Positions 32,940 through 35,975 of a stretch of DNA of 35,975 bases are shown here, one piece after another. A program made the position numbers and the translations under genes. The stretch covers positions 1 to 35,975 of the forward strand of contig JANQFT010000082.1 in NCBI GenBank assembly GCA_028277685.1, written 5' to 3'. The stretch is from Phycisphaeraceae bacterium (GTDB taxonomy: Bacteria; Planctomycetota; Phycisphaerae; Phycisphaerales; Zrk34). The notes under the pieces are model-generated. The model saw only the letters and a list, made by a program, of their open reading frames with translations. It was not told where the DNA came from and ran no database searches. Within the stretch, counting starts at the first letter, position 1, and the number at the start of each line of letters is the position of its first letter.

Positions 32940-35351
32940 TTAGAACACGGAATAGCTGGCAGGCGGCTTGCCGGTCATCAGGTAATAGGTCGTCCCCGTT
33001 GCAAGCCACACAAAACTGACTGCTAGTTCGCCGGCGATCACGCCAACCACAATGGGTAACACCCGGTTGAACAGCTTCGCCCCGCCAAGTTTGACTATGG
33101 CAAGTTTGATTGCCCAACCAACCAGAAACGAGAAAGCAAAGCGATTCGACGGAAAAGTGCCCCATATCAAAAACAGAACCGGATGAATGGGCCAAGACCC
33201 ATAGCGCGCACGCACCAGGGAGGTTGAGACAACCAACACGGCACCGATCCCCAACCACAAGTATGCACCCTCGGCAGGATTCAAAGCTGCGAGTCGATCA
33301 AGCCCTGTGGCCGATGTTGCCTGAGCAAGCGTGCCGCGGGCGCTCATGTCGCTGACATAACTGGTTAGTTTGTCGAATGGCATCGAGGGCAGCATATCCT
33401 GCACCCACTTCGAAGTGCCGCCGATACCGTGGGTGTAAAGCGTGAGCAGCGTTGCACCCCCGGCAATGACAAAACCCACGATGATCATGGTGGTCAGCAC
33501 CGGCCACAGGCGACGAGGCGGGGCACCATCAGGTCGATCGGCAATCTTGAATGCGTTGATCAGGTTGGCCATCAACGCAGTTCGCACGTCGCCAACCAAC
33601 ATGGTGGAGGCCAGCGCCAGAACGATATATTCCGTGGGCCCAATGGCATCAATCCCAAGCATCGCCGTAAGCACCCCCACCGGCATCCAATAGGGTTGAA
33701 TAAAGAACATGCCCGTTTCGGCGACAATACGTGAAAGCACGATGTAGGTGATCGTGACAAACAACACACAGGCCATCGCCAGGGGCCAACTCAGCCCGCC
33801 CGTGGTCAGCAGAGCGATACTCAGTCCGAGCGCGACGATCAGCACACGACATGCCCATATCGATGTTCGTGGTGTTTTGGGCTGCGCGATGCCCACTGCT
33901 GCGCACATGACCGACCAGTAGTAGTGCCTTCCGTGGAAGAAGATCATCGCCGCCAGGGCCAGGTATCCACCAAAGCGAAGCATGTTGGCTCGTTTGGCGC
34001 CAAGGTAGTCCGCATCAAGCAGTTGGCCGGATGATGCCATGAGCACCGCAAGCAAAGTAAATGCAAGAGGCGCCATCCCGACAGAAAAGCTGATCGAACT
34101 GTTCAGAAAACACGCAAAGGCGATCACGCTCAGGAAGATCCAAGGGTGGAAATAGCTTGAGGATGCCTTGATCTTCGCTGCCTCGGGAAACAGGGCTTTC
34201 AGCGGGTCAAGCGGCAGATACATGGGTATCGTGGGTAAGTCCGGAAACCAGCTGCCAAGGCCATTAATCAAGTGGATGAAAAACACCCCAGCAAAGGTCA
34301 TCCAGAATGCCTTTTGTGTGGCGACTCGCGCCCAACGTTTGCCTTCATCACGCTCAAACACCTCCGCCAGGAACCGTGGGATTGGATAGATCAACCGCTC
34401 GTGGTTAGACCATTGCGGATGAACAATCAAGGCCAGGCAGATTGAAGCAATCCCCAGTAACAGCGCAGTTCCCCCCCACAAACGAAGCGTTGGCCACCAA
34501 GCCGGCCAAGGCACTGTGGCCAGCGTTACCTGATCATCAACATCCGCACCAAAGATCAACGGTTGCACGGCGACAGGGTCTTTTCGCCCGCCCACCAACA
34601 GCACCCCGCTGCCATGTGGTGGCGGCAAGACAGCATGTGGAAAAGCATGCACCAGGAGCATGCGATTGATGTAGGCCATCTCATGCGGAGCAAAGTTTGC
34701 CTCACCCGATACGTCGGGCAGATGTTCAGGCAGTTCGTCGAGGTCGGCAATGGCGTCTGTCCACAGGCTCGCAGTGATGGCGCGGTTGATGGCCCGAACA
34801 AGTTGCAGGCGCATGCCAACGCGCGTGGTGCCGTCTTGCCGGGCCTGGAGAAAGCCAACACGGTCGGAACGGTCGAGCCGTTGCCACACCGCCTTTGCCA
34901 CGGCGTTGCGGGGAGCGTTTTCTTCAACAGCGATCCCCTCAATCAATTCCGTCCAATTGATAATGTGCCCCTCTGCCAGTTCTGATGAACCGCCAGGCAC
35001 GTAACTCATCACGCCGGCCGACTGCCACGCAGTGTTCCCGTTCAGCCAGTGACTCGGCATCGCCAGATTCGTCGGAAACGTTCGATAGAACCCCGCACCT
35101 GGAAACGTGCATGCGGCCAGCCCAATCGCAACCACAACGGCAATTTCTCCGCCGCCAAGAAGCTTGCGGTATCCCAGACGCCCAAGCAGAGGATTGAAGA
35201 TCAGCACGATCGCCAGTGCAAAACCAAGTACGGAAATGGGTAGCAGATGGTTAATGAGAGATGCCTGCTGGATGACGAACTCGTTGTAGTACGTCGTCAG
35301 GCTGATCAGTATCCCGAGTGCGATGCCCAAGCTAACCGCGCGTATCGTCAT
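32940..35351 (-). CDS. DUF6785-like polytopic membrane protein
   Basis: 803 residues with about a dozen or more likely membrane helices. The first is at residues 3-24 (AVSLGIALGILISLTTYY); a soluble loop of roughly 200 residues follows the fourth (from about TFPTNLAMPSHW to VATVPWPAWWPTL), and further helices run to the C-terminus. This layout is that of the DUF6785/DUF6784 membrane proteins common in Planctomycetes and Lentisphaerae, often beside carbohydrate genes; a transport role is suspected, not shown. A longer in-frame reading to 35504 is not used, because GGGAGGA lies before the ATG at 35351 and the extra 51 residues look non-coding. First gene of the DUF6785-GDSL-(XylR) unit. Confidence 0.8.
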   Translation of the reverse strand: MTIRAVSLGIALGILISLTTYYNEFVIQQASLINHLLPISVLGFALAIVLIFNPLLGRLGYRKLLGGGEIAVVVAIGLAACTFPGAGFYRTFPTNLAMPSHWLNGNTAWQSAGVMSYVPGGSSELAEGHIINWTELIEGIAVEENAPRNAVAKAVWQRLDRSDRVGFLQARQDGTTRVGMRLQLVRAINRAITASLWTDAIADLDELPEHLPDVSGEANFAPHEMAYINRMLLVHAFPHAVLPPPHGSGVLLVGGRKDPVAVQPLIFGADVDDQVTLATVPWPAWWPTLRLWGGTALLLGIASICLALIVHPQWSNHERLIYPIPRFLAEVFERDEGKRWARVATQKAFWMTFAGVFFIHLINGLGSWFPDLPTIPMYLPLDPLKALFPEAAKIKASSSYFHPWIFLSVIAFACFLNSSISFSVGMAPLAFTLLAVLMASSGQLLDADYLGAKRANMLRFGGYLALAAMIFFHGRHYYWSVMCAAVGIAQPKTPRTSIWACRVLIVALGLSIALLTTGGLSWPLAMACVLFVTITYIVLSRIVAETGMFFIQPYWMPVGVLTAMLGIDAIGPTEYIVLALASTMLVGDVRTALMANLINAFKIADRPDGAPPRRLWPVLTTMIIVGFVIAGGATLLTLYTHGIGGTSKWVQDMLPSMPFDKLTSYVSDMSARGTLAQATSATGLDRLAALNPAEGAYLWLGIGAVLVVSTSLVRARYGSWPIHPVLFLIWGTFPSNRFAFSFLVGWAIKLAIVKLGGAKLFNRVLPIVVGVIAGELAVSFVWLATGTTYYLMTGKPPASYSVF

Positions 35352-35457
35352 GGCCGGTCCTCCCGCACACTCCCTGAATCGATGCAGCTTTCCGCTCAAC
35401 AATGGCCCGCAACCTGTTACCCGAACACAATGAGCATTGCGTACCAGCCGGCGGAAA

Positions 35458-35480
35458 TCTTGCCATGTTGGATGGCAAGA
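35458..35480 (-). promoter_or_regulatory. Strong hairpin/dyad in the DUF6785 leader
   Basis: TCTTGCCAT (35458-35466) and ATGGCAAGA (35472-35480) are perfect nine-base complements around a five-base loop. If the promoter at 35503-35532 is right, it lies near the 5' end of the leader RNA. It could be an operator for the XylR-type or ROK regulator or an RNA-stabilising stem. Confidence 0.5.
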
Positions 35481-35502
35481 AAACGCTTTCCTTGCGGATG
35501 CC

Positions 35503-35532
35503 ATCTTAAATTAATATCATATGCGTTGTCAA
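35503..35532 (-). promoter_or_regulatory. Candidate promoter of the DUF6785 unit
   Basis: Read on the minus strand: a consensus TTGACA (35532-35527), 18 bases, then TAAGAT (35508-35503). The stretch is AT-rich. It would give a leader of about 145 bases to the ATG at 35351, which includes the hairpin at 35458-35480. Confidence 0.5.
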
Positions 35533-35550
35533 TAAAATGTCCTTATTTTA
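35533..35550. promoter_or_regulatory. AT-rich dyad between the DUF6785 unit and the ROK gene
   Basis: TAAAAT, six bases, ATTTTA: a perfect 6+6 dyad directly upstream of the minus-strand -35 box and 30 bases before the ROK start. AT-rich dyads of this form are known operators of ROK repressors such as NagC and Mlc, so autoregulation by the adjacent ROK protein is plausible. Confidence 0.45.
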
Positions 35551-35580
35551 CCTCTCTAATAGCCCATATAGGATCAGGGC

Positions 35581-35975
35581 ATGGAACTTGGTCAACGGCA
35601 TCACGCCATCCTTCGCGCTGTCCGGGATAAGCCGCAGATCAGTCGTCGAGATCTGTGCCGAGCACTCGCGTTACGGCCCAACACCGTCGGAGATCTGGTG
35701 GATGAACTGCTGGCAGAAAAATTGCTACAAGAAGGACCACCACGTGCAGCCGGCCGGGGACGACCGCAGGTTCCGCTCACAATGGATCCAACTTCCCGGA
35801 GTGTGGCAGGCATTGCTGTACAGCAGCGGCAGATGCAGTTGGTGCAGCTCAATTTGTTAGGAGAGCCGATTTCATCGGTTAAGTCCTGGCTTCGTGGACC
35901 AAAAAACGAGTTGCAGCGTGATCTTGAGCGTGCTGTTGAAAGCGCCAGCCAGGTGAACGGCATAGCAGCCATCGG
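35581..35975 (+). CDS. ROK-family transcriptional regulator, N-terminal part (cut by window edge)
   Basis: 131 residues are readable from ATG 35581 to the edge without a stop. Residues about 8-60 form a winged helix (HHAILRAVRDKPQISRRDL, then LALRPNTVGDLVDELLAEKLL). A GRGRPQVPLTMDP linker follows, then the start of a ROK domain (AGIAVQQRQMQLVQLNLLGE). In ROK repressors the linker leads into a sugar-binding, kinase-like domain that releases DNA when sugar binds. The usual glycine-rich phosphate loop start is not obvious here (VAGIAVQQ), which suggests ligand sensing without kinase activity. ATAGGA seven bases upstream supports the start. It diverges from the DUF6785 unit and probably controls it. 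Confidence 0.8.
   Translation, partial: MELGQRHHAILRAVRDKPQISRRDLCRALALRPNTVGDLVDELLAEKLLQEGPPRAAGRGRPQVPLTMDPTSRSVAGIAVQQRQMQLVQLNLLGEPISSVKSWLRGPKNELQRDLERAVESASQVNGIAAI

Noticed and set aside
1-35975. Mobile elements, phage, defence systems, CRISPR or RNA genes
   Set aside because: No transposase, integrase, direct-repeat array, defence-type protein or tRNA/rRNA-like sequence was seen; the content is metabolic and regulatory throughout.

Overview
The window looks like the chromosome of a heterotrophic planctomycete, probably Phycisphaerae-like. This rests on a PEP-CTERM anchored beta-repeat protein, a pseudopilin with an FTLVELL-type leader beside it, a DUF6785-type membrane protein, large CBM9-like/DUF6067-like glycosidase-type proteins, and strong Shine-Dalgarno sites that often precede TTG or GTG starts. 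Taxonomy is inferred from gene families only. I saw no rRNA, tRNA, insertion sequence, integrase, CRISPR array or broken gene; both end genes are cut by the window edge.

Left part (1-12.6 kb): the tail of a HEAT-repeat gene meets an IclR-family regulator (minus strand) tail to tail. The regulator diverges from a ten-gene plus-strand operon across a control region holding a consensus-like promoter and two perfect inverted repeats. The operon encodes two SDR dehydrogenases, a DeoC-type aldolase, a zinc alcohol dehydrogenase, a D-2-hydroxyacid dehydrogenase, two alpha/beta hydrolases (one clearly exported), an FAD-dependent oxidoreductase, an FGGY sugar kinase and a third SDR. Gaps are 0-47 nt and several genes overlap. 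It reads as a catabolic route: ester removal outside the cell, then oxidation, phosphorylation and aldol cleavage of an unusual sugar, polyol or sugar acid. I cannot match the gene set to a described pathway.

Middle part (12.6-15.4 kb): a secreted beta-repeat protein with a PEP-CTERM tail and a pseudopilin-like protein, likely cell-surface or secretion components.

Right part (15.4-36 kb): a plus-strand operon of a GH9 enzyme without signal peptide, a DUF6067-like protein without signal peptide, and an LplA/LplB/YtcP-type ABC importer (binding protein and two permeases, no ATPase). It converges on a minus-strand glycosidase-like gene (DUF5696-like), which diverges from a GntR/LacI hybrid repressor followed by a second DUF6067-like protein that does have a signal peptide. 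Convergent to that is a minus-strand set: DUF6785-like membrane protein, GDSL esterase and XylR/AraC-type regulator. A ROK-family regulator starts at the right edge. The picture is of an oligosaccharide uptake and breakdown locus with an extracellular and an intracellular version of the same large enzyme, under several sugar-responsive regulators (IclR, GntR/LacI, XylR-type, ROK).
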